The notes under the pieces were generated by a model. The model saw only the letters and a program-made list of their open reading frames with translations, ran no database searches and had not been told where the DNA came from. DNA of 64,000 nucleotides from assembly GCA_050084515.1 (NCBI GenBank), contig CM114274.1, forward strand, positions 32,736,001 through 32,800,000. Direction: 5' to 3'. This document shows positions 23,911 to 38,269 of the stretch, in pieces. This DNA comes from Blasia pusilla (taxonomy: Eukaryota > Marchantiophyta > Marchantiopsida > Blasiales). The translations under genes and the position numbers were made by a program. Every line of letters starts with the position of its first letter. Position 1 is the stretch's first letter.

Positions 23911-25250
23911 TTGTCGTGCGAATCCACATCGTCATACACCATACATCGCTGACATACCATACTCACATACCTACATAACATAGACGAGAGCATCCACAAA
24001 CACAAGTGTACCACAACTGAAATCCGTGAAAGACCTATTATCATAAAACACGTATAGAATCACATACAATCGAGCCAAACCCACTCCACGATGGGAGAAT
24101 CCAGGTCGAAGCTTGCGGGAACCACCATAGTCAAGAGCTCTACTCACTACCAAGGCTAACTCTCAACGTAATAGGCTCAACTCAAAGAACTAATTGTTCT
24201 TTGAGTGCACTCCACACTATATCCTCCAACCTAAGAGTGGGCCCTACTGGAAAAGTCACCCTCAACTGAGTAACCCCCAACCCTATGTATAAAACCGCAT
24301 CTCTACCTAGACACTACGGCCCTACATAAGGTATGGCCTCTACTAGCACACTATACTCTACGACATAATTCGTATGGTCATGACAGTTGTCGTGCGAATC
24401 CACATCGTCATACAACATACATCGTTGACATACCATACTCACATACCTACATAACATAGACGAGAGCATCCACAAACAAAAGTGTACCACAACTCGCCCC
24501 CTTAACTGGCGGTTAGGTCCCTCTAACTCCCAGGTAGCCCTATACATCTACTACATGCTATCCACCTTTGTGGATGCATGAATCAGAAGGCCGGGTACTA
24601 GGTTGCCCCATCGTTAGTCGCACAATTGTAATCCATATCATGCAAGGATCAAGTCATCTACCTCTCCTAAGTACATTGAGGACAAACCCACCTTCCAGTA
24701 GGAACAATATCCATACGTGGAGTCAAACATATCATGTGCCAACCCCTAGAACACTGGTCACACACCAACATACGGAGGTCTTTTACAACCGGGTGACTTG
24801 TTGACCAGGTCACCTGCCCCACGTCACCTGTACGCGCAGGTTACCAAGGGAAGGGCTATTCTTAGGGGAAGAGCCTTTTGGCTCTTCCCAACCTATATAA
24901 GAGAGGAAGATGGCTTTCCTAAGCCATCTTTCTCATGTTGGGCCGTTGGAGCACCTCCCTTGTATGTGTGTGAGCTAGGACTAGGGTGCTAGCGTCCGGA
25001 TTCCTTGATAGCACAGGGTGGACAAGGCTCAATATGCCGATGTAGATTGAGGAGTGGATTTTTAGGCCGGGTGTGCCGTTTTTACTACTCTTTATTTTTG
25101 TTGTGTGATCTCCATGTATATGTATGAGTTAATTTTTGTACATGTGTGGATCGATCCGTGTGTGGGGAAGATCGGTGTTGTGTGGTGTAGATGTGACGAG
25201 CGATGTATGTTGTGTAGCGATATGTATGCGCACGATATTCCGCCTTGGCG
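23911..25250. repeat. Dispersed repeat family with TGTCGTGCG ends
   Basis: About 95 bp starting TGTCGTGCGAATCCACATCG occurs at 23914 and again, nearly identical, at 24388. An inverted related end lies at about 25160-25238 (cgatgtatgttgtgtagcga...gcgcacga). Related ends or segments occur at 49139-49600, 54686-54910, 55580-55639 and 56247-56390, and 24795-25000 matches 55645-56100 in reverse. A TATA-like cctatataagagagg lies at 24889-24903. The inverted ends suggest a DNA transposon; the TATA segment is more LTR-like. No coding domain was recognised. Confidence 0.65.
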
Positions 25251-25949
25251 CACGTTTGGCTATAAAGGTCGCCAAAAAAATCATTTTTCCAATGGAAAAT
25301 CCAAGAAAAAGAATCAATTATTAGTAGCTATCATTGGATATTTATTACTCAAGGTCCTTAGGATGTCTCACAATTTCTACGCTCAAAAATTTTGGGCGCA
25401 AAAATACTAGCCATCCTTGATTGTCACCGTGACCTCCCGTCCATGGGACCTATCTCTTAGGTAGATGCCCATGCTTTCAATAGGTCTCAAGCCTTAAAGG
25501 TCTAGAAACGCTCTGATGTGATGCCCGAAATCCTTAATGCCCATTGTTTACTTTAATTTGGAAAAAAAGTATGATGACATTCATACGTTCTCATGTAACA
25601 AAGGAAGTTTTGTTGTAAGATTTTCCATTAAAAATCTTAGCATGGAACTCGGTATGCAACCCTGGTTTTTTTTAACTTCAATTGATGAAGAGGAAAATTA
25701 AATTGGATGAGGAACCTGAAAGAAGACATGGAATGTAGAGATCAGTCAAAAAAATGTTAAGACCGTATGGAGAGCATTGAAAAATGGAACAGAGTGGAGA
25801 GTGTAAACTAACACTGATACGACATTGAGAGTAGAGAACAAATCTTAGTACAGAGTGGAGAGAATAGAAAAATAATAACACAAAGTGGAGTGAGTTCAAA
25901 TGTCTTCATTAAATTGGCTCACATCTCTATTCACATCATGGTATTTTTT

Positions 25950-26770
<821 letters not shown>

Positions 26771-27199
26771 ATTAGTGAAGGAGAAAGTCATTGATTAAGA
26801 TTACTTTTTAATTATATTCGAGGTGCAATTATATATGAGCACTTAAGAAATATGGATGGAATATTGTATCCAACATTTAAGGAGGATACTATCAAAATGG
26901 GACTTCTTGAAGATCATAGAAAAGTCTTCTCTTGCTTTGAAGAGTCTTCTCTAATTTGCACTTGATCTTCCTTGTGCTGATTTTTTTAGCTTATAACGCA
27001 CATGCACTTCTGTTGCACTTTGGAGTCAATTTCCCTCTCCATTCATATATGATATTTTCTATGAATAATATTAGATAATTCTTATTTATGTTCAAATACG
27101 TTACAAAATTCTTTATGTATTGTAGCATATTTGGACCCTTATTTTCTAGTTCTATTGGAAAAAAAATTATAGCATTCTTTTTACTTCCTTATTGTAGAA

Positions 27200-28672
27200 A
27201 ATTAAAAATCTTGATTTTCCCCATGATGCTTCCATAATTGATACTGCATTATTGGAAGTACATTATTATTTGTAAGATCAAGGAAAATCATTGTCTAGTT
27301 TCTACACATGCTACAAGCTAACATCCAAACCCTCAATTCATGCTTATATTTAGAGGAAGAATAACTATTGGATGATGCATATAAATTCGAAGGAAGAGAA
27401 ACATTGGAAGAAGCACAATTGATTGAAGGACAACATGTCGTTGGGGATGCTAAACACGATGAACTCTATACGACAGAATTCTACACGACACTTAAAATTA
27501 TTTTCCAATTATGCCTATGGTGGAATCAAAAAGGGTAATTTCTCATATAATTTTATCTTTTACTCTTACAAGTGTAAATCTTTGTCCTTTCCCATCTTAT
27601 AAGGGTCTTCTTCTTTAACTTGAAAGGAGAAGATCCTTACAAGATTACAACATTCTCCTTGCAAGTGTGAGAAATGTAGGAGATATAACTTTAGCTCTTG
27701 TTTCATGTGGAATAGCTGATTTGTTGTTAGACGGAGGACATATGATACATTGATGCTTCAAGATTCCCATCAATATTCATGAGAATTCTATTGGCAAGTA
27801 AGTATTTAGTGAAGATCTATGAAATTTGCAAGAAATAAATTATAGTTTTCCTGCTAGTCAATATTGACCTAATTACACAATTACCTCCTAAAATTGTACC
27901 TAAAATTATGAAGATCAAAGGTCATGTTGATATCATTTATGGAAGTAATCCTCATCAATTTTTTGATAGATAAAATTTTTCTGATACTGGGAAATAGAGA
28001 TGTGGACGATTGAAATGCAGAAGTCATGTTACAATTCCCAGGGTATGTAACACTGATGTCCATTTAAGTCATATTTGTCATGTTGTCTAGAGGAGCATGC
28101 TGGCCTTAATATTTACTTTGTTCCAAACAAGGGAATGAGTCATATCTATTGGACAGAATCCTTGAACATATGCTTGCCTTCCAACCTATGCTCACATTGT
28201 TTATGTTTGACAACTTGTGCACCATTCATGCTTTTATGGAACATGAAAGACTCAAAAAGACAAGAAAATGGTACTTGATGGATGATTCATTTTCCATCTG
28301 ATAGATACAAAAATTATCATGGAAAAAAATTAGTGATTAAGTTTTCTTTCTATGCATTCCACTAATTGCACTTGACTCTTCTTTACCTTTTGATCTACGT
28401 AGATTAATTTAATTCCCAGTTTGTCCAACTTTTGGTATGACTATTAATGAGTCTTGGGTCAAACGTTGCAAAAAGTCGGCATTTACTTGCCTACTCTTGT
28501 ATTTTCTCATGGCGAGTTACCTGGAGTAGGCCGAAGGAGCTCCATCCACATTATGATAGGAAATGATACACCACCAAACAAAGAAGGTGACTACGTGCGT
28601 AATCTAGTTTAGAAAGAGATTGTTGGACATGCAAAGTTGTTTAACTCGTGCACTGCATTGGGATCTTACTAG
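27200..28672 (+). mobile_element. Second Helitron copy, helicase half, heavily decayed
   Basis: Plus-strand relic matching the helicase of the 19851-23905 Helitron in several frames: IIDTALLEVHYYL at about 27235, LLLDGGHM at about 27725, FKIPINIHENS at about 27760, MSHIYWTESLNICLPSNL at 28134, and, after a frameshift, the counterpart of VGIYLPT at about 28475 and of RSSIHIMIGND near 28540. It ends with ATCTTACTAG at 28663-28672, the same ten bases as the other copy. Upstream, cgtgcactgcattggg is the decayed subterminal hairpin. The 5' limit is not visible. Confidence 0.85.
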
Positions 28673-28959
28673 CATTTATTGAAGATCTGTCCTAATGTTC
28701 TACATGTTTCTCACTTGGGAATCAATATGGAGAAGAAGTGATATGTGCCAAATTACCTTTTTCCTCACTATTTACTGGCTCTACATATACTCCCAATTTT
28801 TTTCCTCATCAACTACCCTATCCAAGTGTCTTCACACGAGTTCAATAGCTAATTTCTCCCTCCTTTTTCAAAGACTTCACTATGGTTCAACAACATAGTT
28901 CAATTTCTAAGAAAAAGAAACAAATAATAAAGGAGCCATTCTAATATTCTAATGTCCCA

Positions 28960-31136
28960 TTTGATGTCGGGAACGTCATCTCGTGGGTAACTACTCCCCG
29001 AGCTGTCGTATCAAAGTTTGGAAGATATTGTAATAGTAGATATCACGAGAAACAAACGCAGCCAGCACTTTTGCACGGGTTTTTGGTGTGAGATGAGTAG
29101 AGGGACCACTCTACAACTTTCACCCTTAAAAAAAACCAAGAAATTATTCGCAAGGACGCTATCACCCCGCCATGTCTATGAGGTGGAGTGTGAATATACG
29201 TAGAGTGCCGACATAGGTGCGTTCGGTCCTTTCTAGACATAGCATAGCCTTTCTAAGCCGTTTATTTATTTATTTGTTTGCAGCTTTCTCTTAGGTGTGG
29301 ACATCGACACAACTACTGGATGAGACCAAGATATTTTGCCTATTTTTATGGTACCCCTCCGGTTTCTTGGAATTATGAGATTGGTGGGACTACGATTAGA
29401 CAGTAGATCTTGAGCGACGTTGTTTCAGTCCCCACGAGTATCCAACGTTCCAATTGTCGCGTCTTTTATGGTTTCTTGTAGCCTTAAAAGACCAAAATGG
29501 AAGGAAAGAAAGCGAAAGAGTCCGCGTTTGACCCGACGTGGAAAGCTGTGCCTGAGCTCTCTGTGGCGTACCGGAGAACGTGTCTGCGATGCCTCAGTGA
29601 CTTGGGGTTGAAGCATTTTTTTCTTGACGGAGTGCTACTGCGCACCTGTACAACACAAACCGCAGTCGCTGTGCAAAGGCGAGGGTATATATGATAAACC
29701 CTGGGCCTTCCAAGACCTCCAAAGCTGGCTTGTAGGTTCATGGCGGAAGTCAAGTCTGGCTACTCTGGCCGAGGAGGACGAAAGAAGTCTTCGTCCGTCA
29801 GATGTGGTCAGTGAACGAACAGGATCTCTGGACGCGGACTTTAGAAATGTACTTACTCTGCCTTGCGGGATTGATGTTTCTTTCTTTCTCTTTCTACTGT
29901 TCTGCGAATCTGCTACCAAACAGATTCCTTAGAAGCTTCTGCGGGTTACCATGGGCCATGGCATACTTGAATAATTCACTTTTAACTGCGGCGCTAGGAG
30001 GGGATGAACGCAGGGAACTAAGGGAAGTAGTGGATAAATATTCACCGGCAAATAAGAAGAAAAGTAGAGATCCGTATTTTTATTTTTATGCCAAGTATTT
30101 ACTGCGACGCACGAGCAACATGAGAAAGTGAAGCGTGGCAGGGGTACGCGATGCATCCACGATCGGTCGCGGTCATTATTATTAGTCCGTCGCGGGATAG
30201 TGACGCGACGTCGCGAGAGAGAGTGATCCAGGCCTCGCGACGGAGGACCAGTGGAGCATCGAACGATGGAGGAAGGAAGACCTCGACGACAAGGGAGGTC
30301 AGTTCGAAGGCGCCTCTGTACTTTCCTTCCTCGATTCTAGGAGCACAAGAAGGGATACAGGAAACAGGTATGAATCTGTTTATTTACTTGACGTAGGAGC
30401 GTATGGTTCTGCGGAAATTATGGCTGTTACGCAGCGATACGATAGTTTCGTGTTTTTCACTATGCTCGATGTTTTGAATTTCTCATGTCCAGACCCTGAG
30501 AGTTTGGGACATTTTCGATGCTGGCCGCGGTGAGATGAAGGTGAAGCCTCGAAGTCACTTATTTATGGGATTGAGATTCTCCGCAGTTTTCAACGGAAAA
30601 GTAGGGCAAACAGAGTAATACGCGGTTGTTCTGGATTGGGTTTCTACCGGGGACTGGTTGTGTCTGACAGTATCTGACAGTGCATGGGCGTCGGATGATG
30701 TATAGTGTGGAGCTTATAAGCCAGAGGAGAACGTAGTCGTTGAGCAAGTCCCTTTGGTATGAGTGGAAGTTAACGTCAGGGACCGCCGGAAGAGAAGCGT
30801 TGAGTGCAGGTGTTCATGTCGGGCCGAAATAGACAGTGGTGACACGTCTTGACAATAACTTCTTTGTTCAGTTTGATTTTATTCATAAGGAGGAAAAGAT
30901 CAAAGCGTAGCTCGAGGTGCCAAGCCAAAGGAGTAACACTTAACTTGCTGGAGATTCTCACTGGTAGTTGTGTTGTCGTGCGGAAGCTGAACTTTAGATC
31001 GAGCAAGAGCTGTATTCGGAAGGCTTCTGCTGCACTGCTTCGTGCAACAGTGTTTTCCGCCCCGTAGAGACGAGGTCGGGTCTGTTTTCTCGGCACAGAT
31101 CTTCGTTCCAGAAAGTGAAGCAGAAGTCGATCGAAA
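28960..31136. other. GC-richer 5' flank of BRK1
   Basis: Base composition changes sharply from the AT-rich repeats to the left; 30150-30310 is CpG-rich (cgcgacgtcgcgagagag). Overlapping open frames on both strands at 29420-30130 match nothing I know. A donor-like aacag/gtatgaatc at about 30367 could start a 5' UTR intron of BRK1. This probably holds the BRK1 promoter and 5' leader; the transcription start cannot be placed. Confidence 0.45.
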
Positions 31137-31869
31137 ATGTCGAAGACGAATATGAGCAACAGTGTGAGCGTGGGGATAGCTGTGCAGGCAGACTGGGACA
31201 ATCGGCACTTTTCAAATTCATTGTCCCTTAATGTCCGCCGTCTGTTCGAGTTTCTGCTCCAGTTTGGTACGTAAACTAGGAACCGAGTTCACTTCCCTTC
31301 TTGCAGAAACTAGAGCAGCAACGAGGAGATAAAGAACGTGTGCCTGGGGTGTTGTGATAGAGGCTCTCATAAGCTCATCTGCCTCAGAATCAGTCGATGT
31401 TACGGAATTTTCGCAAGACCTTCCTCAACTACCTTCGTCTTGACGATGGTATTTTATACAGCTTGACGACATAGCAGGTTTCGCCTGTAAGCGTTAGTTC
31501 TTGTGGGAGTTGATTGTACAGAGGTGCCACGAAACTCACCGCAGGAGGCTGTGTGTTAGGATCTGTACGCTGTAATTGTCTCCCAGTCGGTAGATGGATG
31601 GAGTTACTTTGATGCGTCCAGCAGGGCAAAGCATAAACTCATTTCATTTTTCCGTATTTCCCGTCCTGGATTGTGATTTTTAAGTTACGCAGTTTTCTCC
31701 TCCATCCTTTTGTAAAGGATTTTCCTGATGGTTTCTACTGGCGTTGTACTTAACAGAAACGGCCACAAGGAGCAAGCTGGCTACTCTGAACGAGAAGTTA
31801 ACTGTACTGGAACGGCAGCTGGAGTATCTGGAGGCACAATTTAGCACTGCTTCTACTGGGGCCTACTAA
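31137..31869 (+). CDS. BRK1: BRICK1 (BRK1/HSPC300), SCAR/WAVE complex subunit
   Basis: Smallest subunit of the SCAR/WAVE complex, which activates Arp2/3 to nucleate branched actin at the cell cortex. Two exons: 31137-31266 and 31757-31869, split within the codon after LLQF by GTACGT...TTAACAG. The join is in frame and gives 80 residues, close to the usual size for the family. Diagnostic stretches are VGIAVQADWDNRHF (residues 12-25), LNVRRLFEFLLQFE (31-44) and the coiled coil KLATLNEKLTVLERQLEYLE (50-69). The first ten residues and the last eight (TASTGAY region) are variable in the family. The start ATG is followed at codon 6 by another Met; the first gives the expected spacing to VGIAVQADW. 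Both exons are intact, so the gene looks functional. Polyadenylation could use aataaa-like sites near 32588. Confidence 0.96.
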
Positions 31870-34500
31870 CATACAGCCCATGGGCGGACTGCAGGCTTGC
31901 TGCGCCGAAATTGAAGATCTTAAACCATTTGATGTCTTGGAGTTGGAAAGCAGTCTTGCGCCATAATATTCCGAATGATGAATGGTTTACTGTGCATGTC
32001 CTGATGTCTGTCATCATCACTGGGGAAACAGCGTTGCTGACATTCATGTGCACTTGTGCCAGTATGTCTTCAGACTTTCGGGGTCTGTTGATTTCGAGGC
32101 TGGGGAGTATGTGGTTCTATATCTGACATGGTCATGGATGGAATCAACGCACATTCGATGTTGCTACTGTCAGGGCTACCGACCCCAATTTTAGTGACAA
32201 TCACAAATGTCACTAACGCTGATTTCATGTACATTTGAGATACTGTCTGTAAGGAAACAAGTGTAGTTTGAGAGTACATCATTTACTGTGCACAGAGGGT
32301 GCGAGTTATACTCTTCCTTTCTCTTTTGTTGGGGCACAACAATTGTGGGAAGGACAAGTGCAATGCGGTGTTGGTACCCCTGGCATTGTCAGGGCAATGT
32401 GCATTGGAAGGCAAAGAGAAGTCAGGTATCTCAAGTCCAGATGGATTGTAGAATGAACTGATAGTGATGAAGTGAGCAATCTTGCCGTGAGCTTCAATTG
32501 CATGAGGTGAACAAAATTGTCATGAACTTCAGCGGCCCCTGCTGTTTCAAGCCGTGTTTGTACTATCGATTTCTTCGTGTAGAATATAATAAATTGTTTG
32601 GATGAGACTGTCCACATGGGTTCTGACGCTGAAGGCTCGATGAAACAGTGAATATTCACAGGTGATGTTTGATTGTATAACAGTGACTTGTAATTCTGTT
32701 TGAAGTGTTATATCCATTAAATGTCTAGATTTTCCCCATTGAAGTCTTCACTGTCAAATCACATTTGTAACAAGATCGTCACGATGGAATGTAATGACAC
32801 TAAAGTCTTTGTGTTTTCTACAGCATGTGGACTCGGAACATCTTTTTATATGTGTTGGCAATATTCGTATCTGATGCAGAATTGTTTATCATTTTGGATT
32901 AAACGGTTGGGCAGGAATCTGCGAATGCTCTGAAGGGACTTTGCACTGTTGGCGTCATCCAGACGTTTCTGGGTCCTTTGGTTAATCTAACCTAAATATA
33001 GAGTGAAAATGATTCATGCGTCCACCATATAATTTGTGCCATCCCAAAGTGGTTAAGTGGACTTGCTTTATTCGTGAAAGCAGGAACGCCGTGTAAATGA
33101 AATAGCTGGGTCTTATGACCATACGCAGTGCATGTGATGTGATCATTAAGGTGGATCGGCTCGGTGAGCAGAAGGATTCATGTGATGATGAGTATTCACA
33201 ACACCAGAGCTGTTGCGAAGGGCATCATTTATCTTCTTGCCGACAATATTCGCTCACAATCAGTCCCAAGATAATTTGTTTACTCCGGTGTGCACATAAT
33301 AGTCCATGGGTTGTCTCTCGATTGTCTCTCCAAAATCTTGCCTCAAGCTGCCCGACTGGTAGAGGTCCATTCCTCCACTCTTCTTTTGGGTTGGGTTCTA
33401 TAACATGTTATATGGATGCCTCGGACGATTGATAATCCAAACCTTCTGCACGGGTGCCCATCTCGCAGAGCAGAATATGGATCGTTTGCTGGACTGTTTT
33501 CTAACTATACCTGTTACTTCAATGTATCTGTGCGTGTGTGCTCAGGTCGGAATAGGGGGCAACAAACGAGTAACCGACAAGATGATTTGTAGATATTTGC
33601 GCTGATCAATCGTTGACCTTTGCTCAATGTTTCACTTTTGATGGACGGACCACGTCAAGAGGTGCAAGACTGCTTGATGTATTGCGGCAAGTCATTTTCT
33701 TTGTACCCACCTTGTATGGATATAAAAGAATTTCTTACAAAACTTCTCCTAGGGGATAGAGGAGAATTTTTGAAAGACAATACCATCATCTAGATCATGG
33801 ATAAGTTGGGGTAAGACATTTTTCAAGTCACAATGCCACTGACCCAAAAGGCACGAGATGGATCCGAATCAAAGAGGTAAATGAGGTGGATGGATCCGAA
33901 CCAAAGAGTCGCAGCAGATACGGCACAAACATGTTTCTTCTCTGCAGTCAACATAGTTGATGTCTGGCTGCAAACCCTCCCGTACGTGGCCCTGAACAAA
34001 TTTCTCGTCTTGCGGGAATTGACGCTCTTGAATCAAAAGATTACAGCAGCACACAAAGCCATCTTGTCATCCGGTTCTGGATAATACTCCAATGCACGGT
34101 TTTTTCCAAAGGATTCAACAGACCAACGACCGAACTCGCGAATTTAAGCCGCGCTTTCATTCGTGGCTTGTTTCGATTTTTTGACATCTTCCCGAAGAAC
34201 AGAGCGCGAACTCGTGCGTTTAAAGCTCTTGCCGAGGAGCTCTTACAACAGCGGAATTGCATGCGTTCCCACCTAGTGTCCCTCCCGAGTCTTGGGCTTA
34301 AGTGATGACTTTTTCAGTAGACCGTCGACCTGGACCATGGTCTGAGTGGACAATGACTTCCGGGGAACGTGGTCCCCTGTCCGATGACTTTCGGGGAACC
34401 TTGACCCGTGAGACGACTGTCCTCGTTTCAGTCCGACTTGTGGGTAGGTCCTTAAAGGTCCGTAGCTGTCCGCCCCTAGGCGATGCTGATCATTCTTATG
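31870..34500. other. BRK1 3' flank, no further gene recognised
   Basis: Moderate-GC sequence with short unrelated open frames on both strands (for example 32306-32659 minus and 33115-33432 plus). None has a recognisable motif. A 20-bp phrase, gatggatccgaa(t/c)caaagag, repeats at about 33858 and 33890. It may include the BRK1 3' UTR. Confidence 0.4.
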
Positions 34501-34509
34501 TTTGAAATG

Positions 34510-35010
34510 AAATGATGTTAGAAAATAAATGACAAAACTTGCTTCGAACGATTCACATTCCTTGAAGGAACACAGCGCTCGCTATTTGTAGAGAACACAG
34601 TGCTCGTCAATTCCGCGAGTTCAAAATGCAGTCGGATAAACCTAGATCAGAAACTTGCACACTCGCTCGCCATTGGACCGAAGGAGGGTTGGATTCCGGT
34701 AGTGAGAGCGACGGACATCATCAGAAATTCTGGAACAAGGAGAATCATGAGTACTGCCTTGTTCCGGATTACTTCCTGGGTCTAAATACCGTCACGTATT
34801 TGGTGTGTGCGAACATCGAGGAGACAGAGAGGAACTCTCACGAACCAGAGTTGAGATCGGCGTTCAGATCCAGGTTCAGATTTCAGTTCACATCAGATCG
34901 CAGCACCTTCAATCGGAGTTCAGATCAGAGCTAGGCGGCTGACAGTTCAGATCAGACGTGAAAAACTTCGACCGGACTCCACATCGCATCAGATCAGATC
35001 AGGTAAGATC
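34510..35010. repeat. LTR-like segment ending in degenerate CAGATCAG repeats
   Basis: Between about 34840 and 35010 the motif ttcagatcag or catcagatcag recurs many times with imperfect spacing. The 300 bp before it (aacacagcgctcgctatttg...aacacagtgctcgtcaattc) also contain a short duplication. The composition resembles a retroelement leader or LTR, but no partner LTR, primer-binding site or protein domain lies nearby, so this is tentative. Confidence 0.4.
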
Positions 35011-35099
35011 ACAAATCGAACCAGAAACAGAAGCTTCAATCAGAAGTGCCTTCTTGCACACTTCGCGTCATTCTGTCGGTGCATGTGACACGAAGGCAC

Positions 35100-38000
35100 T
35101 CAAAGGTTGCCCACAAACTTGATGTATGAACAGCCACTGAATCCGATTCATGGAGTGTCTAACTATCGGGAATAAATCTAGATGCACGTGTCGAAAGCAG
35201 CCAAGCGCACGTTATCTTTCTTCAGCAAACCATACATGCGTTTGAAATCTTTCTATTGTGCTTCAACACATATTTCCTCCTCGATTTCTGATAAGTTCTT
35301 GCATCGCATGCAGTCGTTTAAACTTTTAGTTTTACTTGCATACAATGGCTCATAGCCCATAGGTATGTAGAGTTTCCAGAAGCGACCAGGAAGTATTAAG
35401 AAACACCCTCGTCCGAAACCCCCGACTCAATGCTTTGTTTGTAAATGGGGGAGAGGGCCTCTTCTCCTAAGGACACTTAGCACTATCACCTGATAGGATT
35501 AGAATGTAGAGGAAAAACATCTCCTCTTCCTTATTTATTCATTGACTACATTTAATCCCGTGTTGACATGTGTCACCATCAGGAAAGTCTTGATAGGAGG
35601 GATTCTCTAAGCCCATCCACCGTTAATAGTATAGATTGTTTGCCTTTGAGTAGACAAATTTGTTCAAGGTTGATTTCAAATGATACCTTGAGAGTTAATT
35701 ATCATTTTAGGAGGTAATTTGCACGCGTGGATGCCATGGCCCTACCCTATTATGTGCTAGTTTTGGCATGATCTCATATGCACCCTTGAATCCGATGAGC
35801 CCACGATGAGGTTTACAAGCTTTTGGATTTATGTATTATGTTGCATTCATTTCAGTGCTCAATAGAGGCTATTCCAATCTTGTTCATAAAGCTGCTTATT
35901 TGCTGCATTGGTACTTTCTTACTATCTAGAGCTTTCTTCTACCCTATCACTCCTACTTTCTATTTACTTCATGTTATTCTCGATGTTATTGATGCTTTCT
36001 AACTCTTACCATACTTCTTTCAGACTTGTAGTATACTGTACTATGTATTTCCGTATTTTCAAAAATTTGTATCGCAATCTTTGATTTCAAACACTTGCAA
36101 CACCGAACTTTAGATTGGGAAATCTATGTGACAAACAAGCATACATGTTAGTATTATCGTGGATATGTAGCTACAGAACTCCAAGGAAGCAAGGACTATT
36201 GACATGGCTTGTTGGATGAACGCAATGAAATAAACGCAAGGAGAGTGGAAGAAGACCACTCACCTATCTTATTCCAAGAAGCACTATGGAATATATCACG
36301 TCTTTTACCATGGATCGACGAGTATCTATAGGGCGACTTCACGGGAATCGAAGGACAACCTTAGGAGGTTGGGGATGACCTCATGAGGCCTCAAGTAACC
36401 TGAGAGAGCATGTTTTCCCTTCGTTTTGGCTCATTGGGAGTTATACATAAAAACTTATTATTTTGTGTAAATTCCTATAAGTAGCATAACTTCATGTGTT
36501 ATTCTTTCAGATCTAGCAGTTAGTTCATTCATGTTTTTTACATGCAGATTTTTTCCAGCACAGAAGAGGTCTTGCATCTGGAGAAGCAGAATACGCAACT
36601 GAAACTTAATAACTGATGTGAACCCACCTAAATATTTGACCACTGAAAATTTGGACTTGAATAGCCTCACCAAAGTGACCTCTCTTGCATTTAGCTGAAG
36701 AAATGCATTGAACTTCGTTTGTTTTGATCTCAATGACAAGGACACCGTGATCCATGGTATGCGGTAACTAATTATTTTAGAGTGTTTGCTATATTCTCCC
36801 ACTTTCTTTTTTATTTTACCATCTTAGTTATTTAGAACTTAACCTTGTTTACTTGTTACTTACTTTGACCTAATTGATGTTACTTTGCTAGATAATATGC
36901 ATTTAAAAAATTCACTATGCTTTGGAAATTAGAAGCTTCCAATTCAGTCATAATCTTTCCAAATGATTGCAATTGAATTCTAAAAATAGATGGAGATCAA
37001 ATGGATAGTCCGCCAAATCTAAGGGCTATCTCTATGGATTTATATACATAATGGCCATCCAATTCATTTTGAAATGATTATTACTTACATCACTGCACTA
37101 TGTAGACCTTTAACGAACACTTTGAATCATCTTCTTATTGATAACACACATTGCTGATTTACAACTAAGCCTGTGTAAAAATCTTTATTGTCAAGGCATG
37201 ACATCCGTATGAAAACCTTGTTCACTTCTTGCATTTCATGAGTGCCTTATGCTACACGCACAATGTACCTTGAGACGTTCTTGGCCTAGCACCCCAATTC
37301 ACTATTGCACGAAAACATTGTGCTATACTACTAAGTTGTATTATCAAATACCGGCTTACTAACCGCACTTTCCAACGTCCGGCCTCTCAATCAGACTAGA
37401 TCGTTGGTCCGCCAATCACTTGCGAACAAAATTCCTACGCGCCTGTCCACACTAGTCGAACTCTCAGTTGCGTTGAATAGTGACGTGCCTGCATTTCATA
37501 TTGAATTTCATATAACCAGCCACTTGCATTCCATACCCCCTCAAATACTTTTTACGCGACCATTTTACTCATCAACTTCGTACAACTGCTATCAACTTTT
37601 CTACCCATCTTTGTATATCTGCTCTGTGCATTAAAGCAGATCGAGGGCCGCATACTTGTTGGTGTGGCTTTTCCAAATCCTTTGTAAAAAAGGAAATAAG
37701 TTCTTACCATATCCATGCATATATCCACAAAATCTCAAGATTTATCAATGAAAAATATAGAACTTGCAAAGAGACAAGACTTAGGAAATGAAGATAGAAA
37801 TAAAAAATAAATGTTTCTAATCTATTTAAAATTTAGTACTCAATTTTAATTACAAGTATCAATCTAACCTTTCAATGAAATCTCAACTATAGTACGACCT
37901 TAAAAATGTCTAGGGATCATTCTAATTTTTTATTACTTATAATAATACCATTTTGTTGAAAACCCCCTTAATTTCAACTTTCACACCTATATCTAAATTA

Positions 38001-38260
38001 TCTTTGCATAATATCCTTGAGCATGGATCGTAGTCGTGAAGGTTGCTCTAATTTTTTTTTAAAGGCATTTTTGGCAATGAGTTTGCTTCAATGAGTCTTT
38101 TTCTTTTTTACTTAATCTCAAGTTCATATATATGTAGGCCATTTGTTTTCTCGCTTCGAGGTTTTACTGCTAAATTCAGTCTGACCATAACAACTCAAAT
38201 TCTTCCCAATAGTTGCAATCACTTCAGGAATATATTCATGCCACATTTTTTTTTTCGTAC
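35100..38260. other. AT-rich intergenic DNA, nothing recognised
   Basis: Long AT-rich sequence with no open frame carrying a known motif, no tRNA-like fold and no clear terminal repeats. Confidence 0.4.
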
Positions 38261-38269
38261 TTCAACGCG

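Noticed and set aside
29420-30131. Cluster of overlapping open frames on both strands near BRK1
   Set aside because: They overlap in many frames without motifs; GC-rich 5' flank or leader is a simpler explanation.
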